From Isochrysis galbana (Eukaryota > Haptophyta > Isochrysidales > Isochrysidaceae): a DNA stretch of 64,000 nt. Every line of letters starts with the position of its first letter. Position 1 is the first letter of the stretch. Below, piece after piece: positions 50,303-61,434 of the stretch. The position numbers were made by a program, and so were the translations under genes. A model generated the notes under the pieces. It worked only from the letters and a program-made list of their open reading frames with translations. It made no database searches and was not told where the DNA came from. The stretch lies in contig CM030940.1 in NCBI GenBank assembly GCA_018136815.1, positions 2,587,915 to 2,651,914 on the forward strand. Reading direction: 5' to 3'.

Positions 50303-50600
50303 TCACTGGTCACTGGGATCCTCCCTCAAGATCATGTCCAACTCCCAAGGCAAGACATTCGAGGCTTCCCACTCACTTTGCAAGATTGGATTCCAACAAC
50401 CAACAGATTCGGATGACGTATGATCCCTCGGAAGCCGATCAACTGCCTTTTGGCTGAGAAGATTACGCTCACATGAATGAATCCAGCCTTCCACCGACCA
50501 TTGGTGTTCACATTCTGAGGCCGAGCATTGCATCGCTACCAAACGTATCGCAGCCCAAACGTGCTTTCACGACGCCGCCCTCACGCCGGCCGGGTGGTCG
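50303..50600 (-). pseudogene. hAT transposase C-terminal relic
   Basis: Minus-strand frame with AIRLVAMQCSASECEHQWSV then EGWIHS and an NVLPWELDMI segment, clearly homologous to the last ~90 residues of the hAT at 45906-48413. A TGA replaces a Trp codon a few residues upstream, and no other part of the element was found. An older copy of the same hAT family. Confidence 0.85.
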
Positions 50601-51044
50601 CACACTTGGCCGGGAGCGCACGTGAAGCAAAAACCATTCGTACCACCTTAACAGGATAGAAGCTCAAAGTCAACATCACAGGACTCGGCGCATCAGCGCA
50701 TGCACAGAACAAGCTCGCCGTGCCGCCTCACGCTATGTGCAGCGGTACATCTGCCGCCCGTGTTAGTGCTCACGCAAAACGTGGGTGCCTGGCGGCACAT
50801 GATGTGCAATGGAACAAAGTATACAGGGTTGATCCTCGTCGCGATTAACTTATCGCAACAACCACTATCTCCTGTAAAAAAGCTAGAGAGACGACAGTTG
50901 ATCACGCGAGGTGGATTGACTGTGGCCTCGCGATTTCTTCGTGTTAAATGTAAGAAGCAGCGGATTGTAACAAAGTTATACCTCCCTCTAGACCTTGGCC
51001 GCTGTGGGCGTGGTGAGCCATATTGATGCCAAGACCGTGACTGT
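50601..51044. other. Intergenic, nothing recognised
   Basis: 3' flank of the PDX2 gene. No clear feature. Confidence 0.45.
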
Positions 51045-52252
51045 CTAGGCGGCAACGATTGATTTAGTCACAGCTGCGGTCTTAGGCTTGGTTGCGAGGC
51101 GTTCATTCCCAGTCGATAGGACGTCCATCTTTCGCTTCTTGTTCCTTGAGGCTATATGTTCTTTCACTAGGGAAAGGAAATGCGAATGCCAACAGTCATC
51201 GTTACTCAATTCTGCGACAACAAGGCAATCCATAAGTGACTGATGGCTTTGAAATGTAGGATAACCCTCAGACGCTACAAAGCAAGGCCAGGGGCTAATT
51301 TCAAAGGCTAGACACCTCGATGCTCACCTGGGTGGAAGCAGATGCCAAGTAGATTCCCGTCTTGCACGGCGACTGGCGCAATTTTTGGCACTGCGTCATC
51401 CTTGGTGGATTCAAGTGCGACATTGGCTAGGATCTTGACATTTGCACCCGTGCGCAGAATGGCAGGAGCGCGAATGAAAACTGCCGGCACCTGACGGCCG
51501 GGAGCTAGTGGTGTCTCTAGGTTCGTTTCGAAGGAGTCTACTTGTGAGCCGAAGAAGTTGCGACAAACAGTCAAGTCCATGCCTCCAGTCAAAACCTGAC
51601 CACCTTTCTTTTGACCCTCGACTTGATTTGCAAGGAAAATCAATCCTGCGCACGTCCCCATAACTGGCGCCCCACTAGCGATGAACATGCGCAGAGGATT
51701 GAGCAAGCCCAGGCGCTCCGCGAGATGACCCATCGTGGTGCTTTCTCCGCCGGGGATGACAAGACCATCAATGCCCTCGAGGTGCGGCAGCTTCAGGCGC
51801 AAATCGGCGGGCTTGCGGGTGTAAGAGGACGATAGATACGGTGGGCACCCGTATGCGAAGGCAAGGGCGTGGCGATACTACACCAGACCGCACCGAGGGG
51901 GAGGAAGGCCCGGAAGGGGGGGAGCAGGATGGAGGCGGAGAGGGAGAACAAGGAAAGAAGGGACAGAGATAAAGGGAGATGAAGTGGGTGGGACACGGAG
52001 GGAGAAATGGAGAGGGAGAAGGAGGAAGAGTGAGGTAGAGATTGTGAGACAAGGTTCAGGAGAAGGATGAGAAGAGGACAGAGCGCGCACCTGTCGGATC
52101 TCGCGAACGCAGCAGCCGAGTCGCGAGAGCATCACCTTGTGCTCGTGGTAGCCGCCGTGCAGCGCGAGCACGCCGACGAGCGGAGCGCCCTCGGTACCTT
52201 CGTTCACTCTTTCACACAGATTGGTGGGCAGGCGCGGCTCGTACCTTGCCAT
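51045..52252 (-). CDS. PDX2: Pyridoxal 5'-phosphate synthase glutaminase subunit, three exons
   Basis: Exons (minus) 52252-52091, 51811-51328 and 51211-51045 join to 270 residues. Introns: 51812-52090 (GTGCGC to CGCAAG, phase 0) and 51212-51327 (GTGAGC to TCGCAG, phase 1). The class I glutaminase core is complete: GVLALHGGYHEH at the start, GLVIPGGESTTMG, the nucleophile in GAPVMGTCAGL (C108), and the His-Glu pair FHPE (H214, E216). The FHPE motif is created only by the second splice; the unspliced frame ends a few codons later. It supplies ammonia from glutamine to PDX1 for de novo vitamin B6 synthesis. The C-terminal tail after WHSHFLSLVKEHI is longer than in bacterial PdxT and Lys-rich. 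PDX1 is not in this window. Confidence 0.93.
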
Positions 52253-52266
52253 CGAGCGGGAATGCC

Positions 52267-52298
<32 letters not shown>

Positions 52299-52989
52299 CG
52301 AGCGGCCAGGCGGCGGCGTCGTGAGCGGAAGCAGTAGCGTCATCAAGCCGCGTAGCAATACATCACTTAAAAATCGGCTGCTCCAATCTTAGTATCCATC
52401 GTCCCGACTCTTTACAAGTACCTACTCCTGGTCTCCTGGTGTCGTATGTCGCATTCATCCTAGATGATGCGATTTCCAGGCTCTTATCTCCAAGTCCATC
52501 GTCGTGCGGCCACACGGTGAAGCTCAGGCACATCTAGGTTGGTAGGTGGTAGGGTTCGTCTGTCGCATTCGCGAATCGACACTCGTTAGGCTTCTCTTCG
52601 TCGTTCGGCATTTATCGTTATAATTCGCTGCTTTCTCTCGTTCTCGGTCAAAAGCTTCGCTTGGACGCATGGGATCTTGGGTAGTGGAGCGCCCTCTCTC
52701 TCTTTCTCTCGAAGAGATGGGAAGTTTCCCCACCTTTCTTCCTCCCAGGCGCCTCGCCAATAGGTTTAATTCGCTATCTTCCCCGCGTTTCTCTATCTAC
52801 TATCTTCTTCAGTGATTGCAATCAGGTTTAATTTGCAATCTCTTCGCATCTCCCCCTTAGGCCCATCGCACTTCTTTCGTCTCATTCGATAGGTCTCTTG
52901 GAATCCTGCGCGGCAGGATTGCCCCTCGTTTCCGTCATGGTGCGATTCCCCTTCCAGACGAGATCGCCGACAGATCGCCCTTGGATCGT
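52253..52989. other. Upstream of PDX2, poly-G run
   Basis: A G run of about 27 (52272-52298) lies just upstream of the PDX2 start and is a likely assembly weak point. The rest shows CTCTTT-type low complexity and no gene. Confidence 0.5.
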
Positions 52990-53323
52990 TGTCCGTCGTC
53001 GTCTGTCGTCTGAACGGAGTGTTTGGGTTTGATTTCAGTCGAGTTATGTGAGAAAGTCGTGGGGCGAGAGTTGGAGTGTTTTCCTTGGTGTCCGTTGTCC
53101 GTCGTCCTGTCGTCAGTCGTCATCCGTCGCTCTCGCTCTCGTCGTTCTCGCTCTCGTAACACTCATACCCTACAATCTCGCCTCTCCTCGCCAGCCCCTG
53201 CCATCACAGCCCTGCTCTCACTCGCCCTCGCCTTTCGCCGCTTCGCCGCTCGCTCGATGTCGCTTTCGCCGCCGTCCTCGCCCTCGCCCAAGCCCGCCTG
53301 CCCGCCTTCCTCTGCTGACGGTA
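52990..53323 (+). repeat. Dispersed repeat, CGTCGTCTGTCGTC / CTCGTTCTCG type
   Basis: Shares order of blocks (CGTCGTC-rich, CTCGCTCTCGTCGTTCTCGC, AACACTC, CGCCCTCGCCCAAGCCCG) with the reverse complement of 58930-59190, and in part with 14890-14970. Probably the 5' region of another element. No coding evidence. Confidence 0.5.
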
Positions 53324-53542
53324 GCCGCCAAGGATGCTAACCCATGGCCCAACCATACGCTTTTTTGTATGGGTTGCACTTGGACTTGGGGACCTTGAAA
53401 GCCTTGAAGAACAAAATGATAGGGATTGAGGTGTGCCCAATATTGACAGTCCGTACCGGCTCCGGCACGTGGTGCGTTAGCGACAGAACCCTCTTATTCA
53501 ATGCCTGCCGCCCAACCCTTTGGTTGCATGCAGGCCTAGCTA
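53324..53542 (+). repeat. Dispersed repeat X, left part (split by a MITE)
   Basis: Reverse complement of about 62250-62455. Shared blocks: GGTAGCCGCCAAG, CCCAACCATA then GCTTTTTTGTATGGGTTGCA, GGGATTGAGG, CGACAGTCCGTAC-like. It continues at 54596-54715 after the inserted MITE. Confidence 0.8.
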
Positions 53543-54593
53543 CAGTAGGAGTAGGGGCGCACCATTAAGAAAACAGAGAATTTTGTCCTCTATACTTTCC
53601 TTAGCGCTCGGCCGCGAGACCATAGGAATTTCTTAAGCTGGGTTTCTTGCGCGGTTTGCCTAGAGCTACAATATGTAAAGAGGTTTCTTAGCGTGCTGCT
53701 TTCTTGTGCTGGTGACCGGCGCTTGCGCTTGCGCTTGTTGTCCCCTAATTTCTTGCTATGGCGGCGCCTCTCATCACCTTTCCACCTCCTCTCTTCCTCG
53801 CTATCTGATGAGCTTACGTTGCGAGGAATAACTAGGATTTTGCCAATTTTTGCACTTAGAAAAGAAGGGTGGGCGTGAAGATGAGTGACGAGCAGTGAGC
53901 AGTGATCGCCGATCGCCAACCAGTACCAGTACCCGACGGGCGACAGGCCGGCAGGACCAACCGCATAGGGATTTTCTTACGCACCAGTTTCTTATCTATG
54001 GCGGGGACGCTCTTGCGCAATAGAGCTTTCTTAGCTCATGGACAGCCAATTTGCTTCTATACAGTAAGGGTGCACCATTAAGAAAACAGGGATTTTTGCC
54101 TTCTACATTTTCTACGTAAGCCGACTCCCACACCTCGATAATTTCTTAGAAGCCGCGGGGTCTTTACTTTTACTTTTACTATTTACTATATGTTTTGTGT
54201 ATACATATTCAAGCAGCCGAGAGCAGAAGGAAGGCGCAAAAGTATAAGTGCGAAGTGCCCCCGCGGCCCACGGCCCACGGCCAACGAATGGCCACTATTG
54301 ACCACAATAACAATCGGCTGACGGCTGACGGCCCGCTACACGGCGACAACGACAACTTGCAACTTGCATCTTGCATGGCCCGCCGGCGAGGCCCGCAGCG
54401 CATAGAAGATAGAAATGGTTTTCTTGCGCTGAGTTTCTTATCCTCAGGTGGAGGCCTCTCAGTTCACAGCTCCATTTCTTATCGCTAGATGGCCAATTTG
54501 CTTCTAGGTTTTCTTAATGGGGGGGGTTCTTAATGGTGCACCCTTACTGTACTTTCCTTAATGGGGTGGTTTCTTAATGGTGCACCCTTACTG
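53543..54593. mobile_element. TA-flanked MITE with a second copy nested inside
   Basis: Outer element: left end CAGTAGGAGTAGGGGCGCAC, right end the complement of CAGTAAGGGTGCACCATTAA, flanked by TA at 53541-53542 and 54594-54595. Inside, a related element occupies 54062-54549. TTTCTTA motifs are scattered throughout and may be transposase-binding sites. No transposase gene. The TA target and CAGT-type ends suggest a Tc1/mariner-like mobiliser. Its host repeat X has an uninterrupted copy at 62113-62455. Confidence 0.85.
54062..54549. mobile_element. Inner MITE copy
   Basis: 488 bp with inverted ends CAGTAAGGGTGCACCATTAA (left) and its complement (right), flanked by TA at 54060-54061 and 54550-54551. 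Inserted into the outer element of the same family. Confidence 0.85.
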
Positions 54594-54595
54594 TA

Positions 54596-54715
54596 GTACT
54601 AGTACATGTGGGCTGAGCACAATGCCTAACTCAGGGCCCTAAAGCCTAGAGCCTCAAGGGGCCAAAATACTGAGGGGGAGAACAATTGTCAATTGTGCTA
54701 GGAATTGGCTAGGTA
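54596..54715 (+). repeat. Dispersed repeat X, right part
   Basis: Matches the reverse complement of 62113-62225 (TACATGTGGGCTGAGCAC, ACTGAGGGGGAGAACAATTG, GTGCTAGGAATTGGCTAGG). A short tandem duplication of TGTCAATTG-like sequence is present only here. Confidence 0.8.
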
Positions 54716-55165
54716 CAGGTACCGAGTACCGAATTCCTGGCTGCCTCATTCTTACTCCTTGACCCCGGGACCGAGGTTCCGAAAAGAGGCGGCCGACGGC
54801 CGTAGGGCGCCGCGTCGTGCCGAGCATCGCCCCCCCTCCCCCCCTCCCGGTGTTCTTTTATCTCGTTTCCTTCCTTCCGTCCTCCTCCCCCGCCCCTCTC
54901 CCTCGCCCGCTACCCACGGCCGTCGGCCGCCTCTTTTTCGCAACCTCGGTCCCGAGGTCCAGGAGCAAGAAAGAGAAGGCAACCAGAGGGGCGCGGGAGA
55001 GGGCGGGGGGGGGGGCGGGGGGACGGGCGGGGGGGACGGGCCGGGGTGGGAGAGGAGATCCATGGATCGTTCACTAGGCAAGCGTCACGCGCACCCACTC
55101 GGCAAACAAGGCATCGTCATCGCCGTCCGTGTCTGCACTCCATCCTCTCCAGCGACCCGTCCACG
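54716..55165. other. Upstream region of phosphate transporter gene
   Basis: G-rich tracts (55000-55040), and an imperfect inverted repeat with arms near CCGAGGTTCCGAAAAGAGGCG (54768-54790) and GCCTCTTTTTCGCAACCTCGG (54928-54950), flanking a C-rich stretch. No gene. Confidence 0.45.
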
Positions 55166-57013
55166 ATGGCCTACACAACGATGGACCCGCTCACCGAGTG
55201 AGTGGCTCTCTTCTGTTACTGCCTACTGCCCCCAACGTAGCTTGCATGCAAGGCGATCCCGCTGCTTGCTTGTGACTGCTGCTCACGCTCCCCACTGGCT
55301 GCCTCATGCAGGTACGCTTGGATTATGGTCTTCGGTGTGATCACTGCCTTCTTCTGTTCCTGTGGTATCGGCGCAAACGATGTCGCCAATTCCTTCGCCA
55401 CGTCTGTTGGCTCCAAGGCCTTGACCCTGAAGCAGGCATGCGGACTGGCCGTCATCTTTGAATTCCTTGGCGCAGTGCTTGCGGGCTCCAACGTTGCGGA
55501 GACCATCCGTAAGGGAATTGCAGACACGAACTGCTACACTGGGTCGTACATGGACGCCGCCATCCTCATGTACGGTAATCTCTGCGTCATTGGCGCCGTT
55601 GGCATCTGGCTCCTCCTCGCATCTTACCTTGAGATGCCCGTGTCCACCACTCACTCAACATGCGGTGGCCTCGTTGGCATGGCAATCGTGACGAAGGGAT
55701 CCGGGTGTGTCATCTGGTACAAGAAGTCGGGGGCTGACAAGCTCTACATCCCCGGCGGCATCCTTGGCATTGTACTTTCGTGGATCATTTCACCCGTGGT
55801 CTCAGGCATCATCGCGGCCTTGATTTTTGGGATTGTGCGCACCGTCGTGCTCCGCTCGTCGAACTCATACAGTCGCGCAATTAAGACCTATCCGGTGCTC
55901 ATCTGGTTCGCCGTGTGGATCAACTGCTTCTTCGTTCTGTCGAAGGGAATTTCAAAGAAGATCTGCCCCAAGGGCTACAAGATCTGGATATGCCACGGCA
56001 CTGGCGGTCACGTCGATGGCTGGATTGCATTTTCCTTCGCGTGTGGTTTCGGCCTTCTTATTGCCCTTCTCTTCCTCCCCGTTTTGGGCGTCATGCGCCG
56101 TAAGATCGATGAAGAATTCTCAGACGAGGGAATCGCTGCTGCGGCCGCCAAGTCGAAGTCCCAACAAGCCGCGAAGGAGGAGCGCGAAGCTACCGTGGAT
56201 GAAACCACTGGTATGGCCAAGACATGCGCGAATGTGAAGAACACCTGCCTCTACTCCCTCAACAAGAATATCCATGAGGTTGTTGAAGGCGACGCTGCAA
56301 CAGAAACGCTCAAGGCACTCTATGCGAATGCCGAGAAGTTCGACCCCAAGACCGAGGCAGTGTTCCGCTATGTCCAGATCTTCACCGCCATCTGTGTCTC
56401 GTTCGCCCACGGCGCAAATGACGTCGCAAATGCAATTGGCCCATTCATGGCCATCTTCGCCGCTTACAGGGACGGAGTGATTGTCTCTAAACCTAACCTC
56501 GGTGATGATGCGTACTGGATCCTCGCGCTTGGTGGCGCGGGCATTGGCATTGGCGTTAGCCTGTACGGATATAAGATCATGCGGGCCATTGGCGTCAAGC
56601 TGGCTGTGATTACGCCCGCGCGCGGCTTTTCAATGGAGCTGAGCACGGCAACTGTCATTGTCATTGGCTCTTACATTGGCCTCCCACTTTCGACTACGCA
56701 CTGCCAAGTTGGTTCCACCACCGGAGTTGGTTTGCTCGAGGGTGCCAAGGGTGTCAACAAGTGGATCCTTCTTAAGACAGCTGTTGGCTGGATCATCACT
56801 CTCATCATTGCAGGCATCAGTGCTGGACTCATCGTCGCACAGGGAGTCCAGGCTCCCCTCGCAGGTTCGATTGATTCTCCCAATACGCCCCAAGCCATCT
56901 TCCTCCAGCACTCCTGTGGCGAGTACATCGCAATGCAAAAGCCACTCAATTATCAATACGTCAACGAGACTATCTTTCCGACGGTGGCGTTCTGTAACTC
57001 ATCGGCAATTTAA
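55166..57013 (+). CDS. PiT family inorganic phosphate transporter (PHO4), one intron
   Basis: Exon 1 55166-55197 (MAYTTMDPLTE), intron 55198-55311 (GTGAGT to ATGCAG, 114 bp, phase 2), exon 2 55312-57013; 577 residues. Both family signatures are present: GIGANDVANSFATSVGSK near the N-terminus and AHGANDVANAIGPFMAIF in the second half, plus the matching PVSTTHSTCGG and PLSTTHCQVGS loops. About ten membrane helices, with a charged cytoplasmic loop in the middle. The family imports phosphate with Na+ or H+ across the plasma membrane; a plastid member is possible, but there is no targeting sequence here. The very short first exon is supported by the conserved EYAWIMVFG junction. Regulation by phosphate supply is likely but no motif was identified. 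Confidence 0.94.
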
Positions 57014-57540
57014 GCTCAAGCGTTGTGGCTGAAGGTGAGCCAGCGGAGTGACATAATGGTTCCTCCTGATGATCCTGGCTCTTTTGCAATCCATCCTTGT
57101 TACTCTATGGTGAATCGTCTCGACATAACCTTTTGGAATTAGCTGTTCATTCGCGACGCAGCGCCGCCAATCCTTTGCGTTTAACGGATACTCGCGGGTG
57201 CTCTCTGAGACAGATATGGTTTGGACGGTTCGAGTTCGCAAATGACGTAGTGTGGCTTCTACCGTGATGTGCTCTCCAAGCCATACATCAGCGAGCTCCA
57301 TTGAAGTCAAGACAAGAGGATTGTGGACCATTCACCATATTCTGCCGAGTTGAATCATAAACCATCTTACAGACACGAACGCATTATAAAGCTAGGAGAT
57401 AGTAATCGCACTAGCAAATCGGTCCACCCGCCTTGCATGAATACACTCGCTGCCAAGCACAAGCCAGGGGCAACGTTTCCAATACCAGCAGCGCGCTTCA
57501 CAAGTCGATATAACACTGAATTTCTCTAAATTCTGCCTCA
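57014..57540. other. Intergenic, 3' flank of phosphate transporter
   Basis: No gene recognised. Confidence 0.45.
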
Positions 57541-57699
57541 ACTATCATTGAAACGATAGGGTCACAGAGCGTGCCACGCTCCCCTCCTCTCTCCAAGCCC
57601 ACCCCGCCGCGCCGGTAGGGCCGAGTAAGAGTTTCGCGAAACGTTTTGCGAAATTTGGGGGACGTCTCAGCGCGAGGAAATTTCGAGAAATTTGGGGAG
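57541..57699 (+). mobile_element. LINE 5' end, decayed, with hairpin
   Basis: CTATCATTGAAACGATAG (hairpin with one mismatch) is followed by GGGTCACAGAGCGTGCCACG, homologous to GGGTCATGGAGCGCGCCACG at 33600-33570 (minus). The start codon is lost (ATG to ACA). The body is cut at 57700-57715 by the insertion of another element in the opposite direction. Confidence 0.65.
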
Positions 57700-57715
57700 G
57701 GAAACCGTGAAATGA
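57700..57715. repeat. Target-site duplication, 3' copy
   Basis: GGAAACCGTGAAATGA, identical to 58464-58479. Confidence 0.93.
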
Positions 57716-58463
57716 TTAATTTCTTAATAGTCTCACCGCACACGCGACCGTGCATCCTCTACTTTCTACTCACGTAGGAAACTTTCTACACCCCCACTCC
57801 CCCGGCCCTTTCCCCCCCGCCATCAGGCGACTCCCCCCGTGCACTACTAGGGGGATAGGGGAAAAGGGCTTAGATATGGTCGGTGGCCCGCGCCCCCCCC
57901 CGGCGATCCGTTCCCCCCTTCCTCCTATGCCTACCGGGCTGGCGGCGGCCTCGGTCCCGACTTATCCTGTAAACAGGTGCGGGACTTACCTATTTTCCGG
58001 TGAGCGGAGCTCTCGCTCCGCCCACCCCCTTCTCCGCGCTCTCTCTCCCCTCTCCTGCAGGCACGCGCGATGGCGCGCCTGCGACAGGCCTGCAGCTGCC
58101 CCTGGCGACCCCTGGAGGCCCCTGGAGGCCAGCTCAGGGGGCAGAGGAGGCTGGGGTTGGGCCATGGCCTCCCCTGCCTCTCCCTCGCTGGCGCTCCTGT
58201 GCCTCAGGGGTCCCCAATCTGCACCTGCCTGCCTGTCGAACAGGGGGGGAGGGGGGGTTGGAGCGATGGGCTGGCCACGACAGGCCAGGACGCGCGAGGC
58301 AGGCAAGCCTGCCAGTGAGAGAGTGGGTCAGCAGGGCATTCTGCTCCTGGCAAGCCATCAGGCATGCCAGGAGCATGGGTGGTTCCTCCCCCATGGCAGG
58401 GGAGGAGTGGAGAGAGGGGGGGGCTCGTGCCCCCCCATGGGCGAACTAAGTATAAACTTAGTT
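57716..58463 (-). mobile_element. Non-autonomous LINE derivative with 5' hairpin (family 3)
   Basis: 748 bp between perfect 16-bp duplications. On the minus strand it begins exactly with the hairpin AACTAAGTTTATACTTAGTT (58463-58444), then CGCCCATGGGGGG, a short Pro-rich stretch without a long gene, and the family-3 3' region shared with 24970-25268 (CCTAGTAGTGCACGGGGGGA), ending GCGGTGAGACTATTAAGAAATTAA. The long T tail is missing. It is the second element, independent of 13334-14404, that places the hairpin at the very 5' end. Confidence 0.88.
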
Positions 58464-58479
58464 GGAAACCGTGAAATGA
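58464..58479. repeat. Target-site duplication, 5' copy
   Basis: GGAAACCGTGAAATGA, the partner of 57700-57715, adjoining the hairpin with no base between. Confidence 0.93.
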
Positions 58480-59200
58480 GTAACTTTCACGAAACTTGTG
58501 CGAAAATTCGCTAGTATAAAAGCCGAAAAGTAATTCTAATTGCCACCTATCGTTGCGGGCTCGCGGCTCGGTGGCTCGTGGCTCGTGGGCGCGTCGCCAT
58601 GCGGCGCGCCATGCGCCATAGCCTGATGGCATGCTCTCAGAGGTCCTTTGGGGGCTCCCAGAGGCCAGAGAGCCAGCAAGGGCAGCTCAGGGGGCAGTGG
58701 AGGCTGGGGCTCAGCCCCTGGTCCCCCCTGCCTCTCCCACGCTCGCCTTGCTGGCCATGAGAGCCGCCCAGAGCCCCCAGTATGCCTGGCGACCAGGGAT
58801 GGGGGGGCGAGTCTGACGGATCGAGCATGACCACTAGCTCGATATGCGAGGAGACGGAAGGGGAACGATCGGCGGGAGACGCGGCGGAAATGGCCGGGAG
58901 TGATGGAATGGCGGGTTTGACCACCTCCTGAGCAGAGGAAGGCGGGAGGACGGGCTTGGGCGAGGGCGAGCGCGAGGACGCGAGGACGGAGCGGACATGG
59001 CTGGGCGATGGGCGATGGGTAGCCTGAGGTTGAGGCTGAGGGAGTGTTTTGGTACTGCTGGAGTGTTGAGAACGAGAGGCGAGAACGGGAACGGGAACGA
59101 GAACGAGAGCGACGAACGAAGAACGACCGACGACAGAACGGATAGAGTCCCTCAGACTGACGACACCACACCACACTCACATCAACACTCTCCACACTTA
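58480..59200. repeat. Repeat-rich intergenic with inverted copy of the 52990 repeat
   Basis: 58930-59190 is the inverted counterpart of 52990-53323. The rest is GC-rich with no credible gene; minus-strand Pro/Ser-rich frames follow base composition. Confidence 0.4.
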
Positions 59201-60427
59201 CATACATTTATTTATCACGGAACGCACAAAGACCTGTTGATAGACCGAACAAGGAAGAGAATACCGACAAGAGAGCGACGGGGCGACGGACGATCCGACG
59301 GGGCGACAGTTACGCACAGGAATAAGGAAGGAATCTTTCGAAAAACCTTAAGTGAATTGATTGATGAAGACCGAAGTAAATCAGCGCCACGATAGCTAAT
59401 CCAACGGCCAATACCTGAGGGGAGATCAGGGTCACACAAGGGGGTGGTTCCTTGCGTCGGCGATACCTGAACGCACGACTTAACCTAAAAGCGCTAGGAG
59501 CACGCAAGGAGGTAAGCCAGGCGAGGGACAAAGCAGGCGACAAGGAGAGAGGCGACAAAGGAGGCGAGGGCAAAGAAGGCGAATGTAGGTAGGATGATGT
59601 AGCAAGATTCTCCAACTGTGCCTAGCTAGCCTAGTCTAGCCTACAAGGAGGGCATAGGAACGCATTCTATAACAAAAGGCAAACGGATCGATCGATCGCG
59701 GATGCGACAGAGTCAGCTCGAGGGCACGCCCAGTCTGGGCGTGGGAGATCGCGGCCCGCGCCCACGAGCCATTAGGGGTCTGGGCCAAAATGATCGTCCT
59801 GGTCATTTGGCACCCAACCAGTTGGCTCCGCTAGCTGGGCCTTCTGACTTCTTTATTATTTGAAATCAACCCGCGCGGCCGACCCCCTCGTCCCGTGACA
59901 AGCAGCGAACCGTCTGCAACAATTGGACCCATAGGCATTTGCATCTAGTGACACATTTTTGGGGGTGGTGAAGGTAGGTGTAGAAAATGGCAATGGGGGG
60001 GGGTAAAAAAAAAGGAACCTCAAGTTGCACCCTCTTGGAGTGCGGTGAGAAACGGGCCCCGTTTGCGTTAGCAAACGGGCGAATAGGGGCGGCTAGCGAC
60101 AGGAGACAAGAAACAGGAGGGAGAGAGGAGAAGGGAGTGGGAGTGGCTCAAGACGTCCCTGTGGCAGGTACCTCGGGGCGTAGTCTTTTATTTCTTCGAG
60201 GACTGCTCGCGGCGTGAGCTACAAGGGCCAATGTGCTTCTCGACAAGAGCCCCCCCCCCCCCCCCCCCACGGTGATTTTCCCGAGTCAGTCGCTCGACGT
60301 AGGTCGGTCCGCCTCACTGGGTATTCCCTCATTGTAACATTGTAGTAACTTGTGGGGAGTCATAATGGAGGCCGGCGGTTTGAGAGGGGGGAGATTTGTA
60401 GGGATGCATATGTGTATGTGTCTGTGC
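59201..60427. other. Intergenic, nothing recognised
   Basis: A C run at 60251-60269 and A/G runs at 59994-60013. No gene or clear repeat. Confidence 0.4.
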
Positions 60428-60540
60428 CATCACTTCAAGGTGTGCGGGCAGGTGCGCTGAGGGGTGTCGTGATAGTACCTAGTACCGGGCTAGTGGGTGG
60501 TGGGTGTGGTGGTACTAACGCTCAGATGTTTTGTTTTTGT
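60428..60540 (+). repeat. Dispersed retroelement 3' end (shared with 14980-15065)
   Basis: Shared blocks GTGCGCTGAGGGGTGTCGTG and GTACTAACGCTCAG with the inverted copy; ends AGATGTTTTGTTTTTG, recalling the CAGATGT plus T ending of family 2. Confidence 0.6.
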
Positions 60541-60729
60541 TATTTATATCCGAAGTCGTTCCTACCGCCGAGCCTACCGCCGGCTTGGCTCCTTCCTCAT
60601 TGCCCTCAGACCCTGTGAATCATCCCAATTCGTCAGCCTCACGTACGTGTCGCCGTGGGGCCATGGGGTCGTGTGTGTGGGGTCCTTGTCGCGCCATCCC
60701 GCCAAATTTTAATCGTTTTAGTGGTTAGT

Positions 60730-60805
60730 CTGTGTTGCTGGACATGAACTTCTTTCTCGTGCCCAGCCTCCTATGGGTGATGTGTTTGAAGTGTGTTTCA
60801 GGAGA
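60730..60805 (-). pseudogene. LINE fragment (region before the CCHC finger)
   Basis: Minus-strand THFKHITHRRLGTRKKF equals HFKHITHRRLGTRNRF of the full LINE (around 22210-22250). Only about 25 codons are recognisable. Confidence 0.7.
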
Positions 60806-60857
60806 GGCAAAGTGTAGAGTTTGGCCACGTCTTTCCGGTCCTCCGTAGTTGTAGTTG

Positions 60858-61005
60858 CCTGAAACCGAAGAAAAAGGAACGAAGGAGGGAAGAAGGGAAC
60901 GAGGGACGAGGGGGAGCGAAGGGGAATAAGGGCGGTGTCGGTAGGGAGGTAGCAGATATCTAGTCCGCAATAGGTGCTAGCCCAGAATCTTCAGATGTTC
61001 TTTTC
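60858..61005 (+). repeat. Retroelement 3' end, family 2
   Basis: ACCGAAGAAAAAGGAACGAA, GGGCGGTGTCGG, then GCTAGCCCAGAATCTTCAGATG and an interrupted T run. Matches 33246-33409. Confidence 0.75.
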
Positions 61006-61434
61006 CTAATGTTGGCGATGGATGATAGGGACGAATCAACAAGAGGCTGCAACCTCAGATTTGGTTGTTTTTTTGGAAAGGGAACCTCGAGTTGCACCTT
61101 CTCACAGACAGTCACAACAACCCGGAGGAAGATTCGCGAACGGCAGAGCTTTCACACCAACTCTCACGGATAACTTAAATGACAAAAGGCACGGCACTAT
61201 GCCCCACACGCAGTATCGATGCGATTGCCTCTCTGTCACAATATCAATAGGGCAGTGATGATGGGCCCTTGGCGCCGGACAAGGAGTTGGCAAAATGGCA
61301 AGAAAATCAACGGCACTCAACTACTTCCAAGTGCACAGATACAAAGGCTTGCATACCCAGCCTGCCAATGGAGCGGGTTTCATTCGTTAGCAGTCACTCA
61401 ACATGGTAAACCCGTTATTTTGCGCGCGAGCAAG
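61006..61434. other. Intergenic, 3' flank of RPB8
   Basis: No gene recognised. Confidence 0.45.

Noticed and set aside
54752-55340. Proline-rich frames upstream of the phosphate transporter
   Set aside because: They are produced by G and C tracts and an inverted repeat; the true first exon is the short 55166-55197 piece.
57750-58632. Several 100-250 codon frames on both strands
   Set aside because: They lie within a non-autonomous retroelement and GC-rich flank, overlap each other, and show no domain or codon signal.
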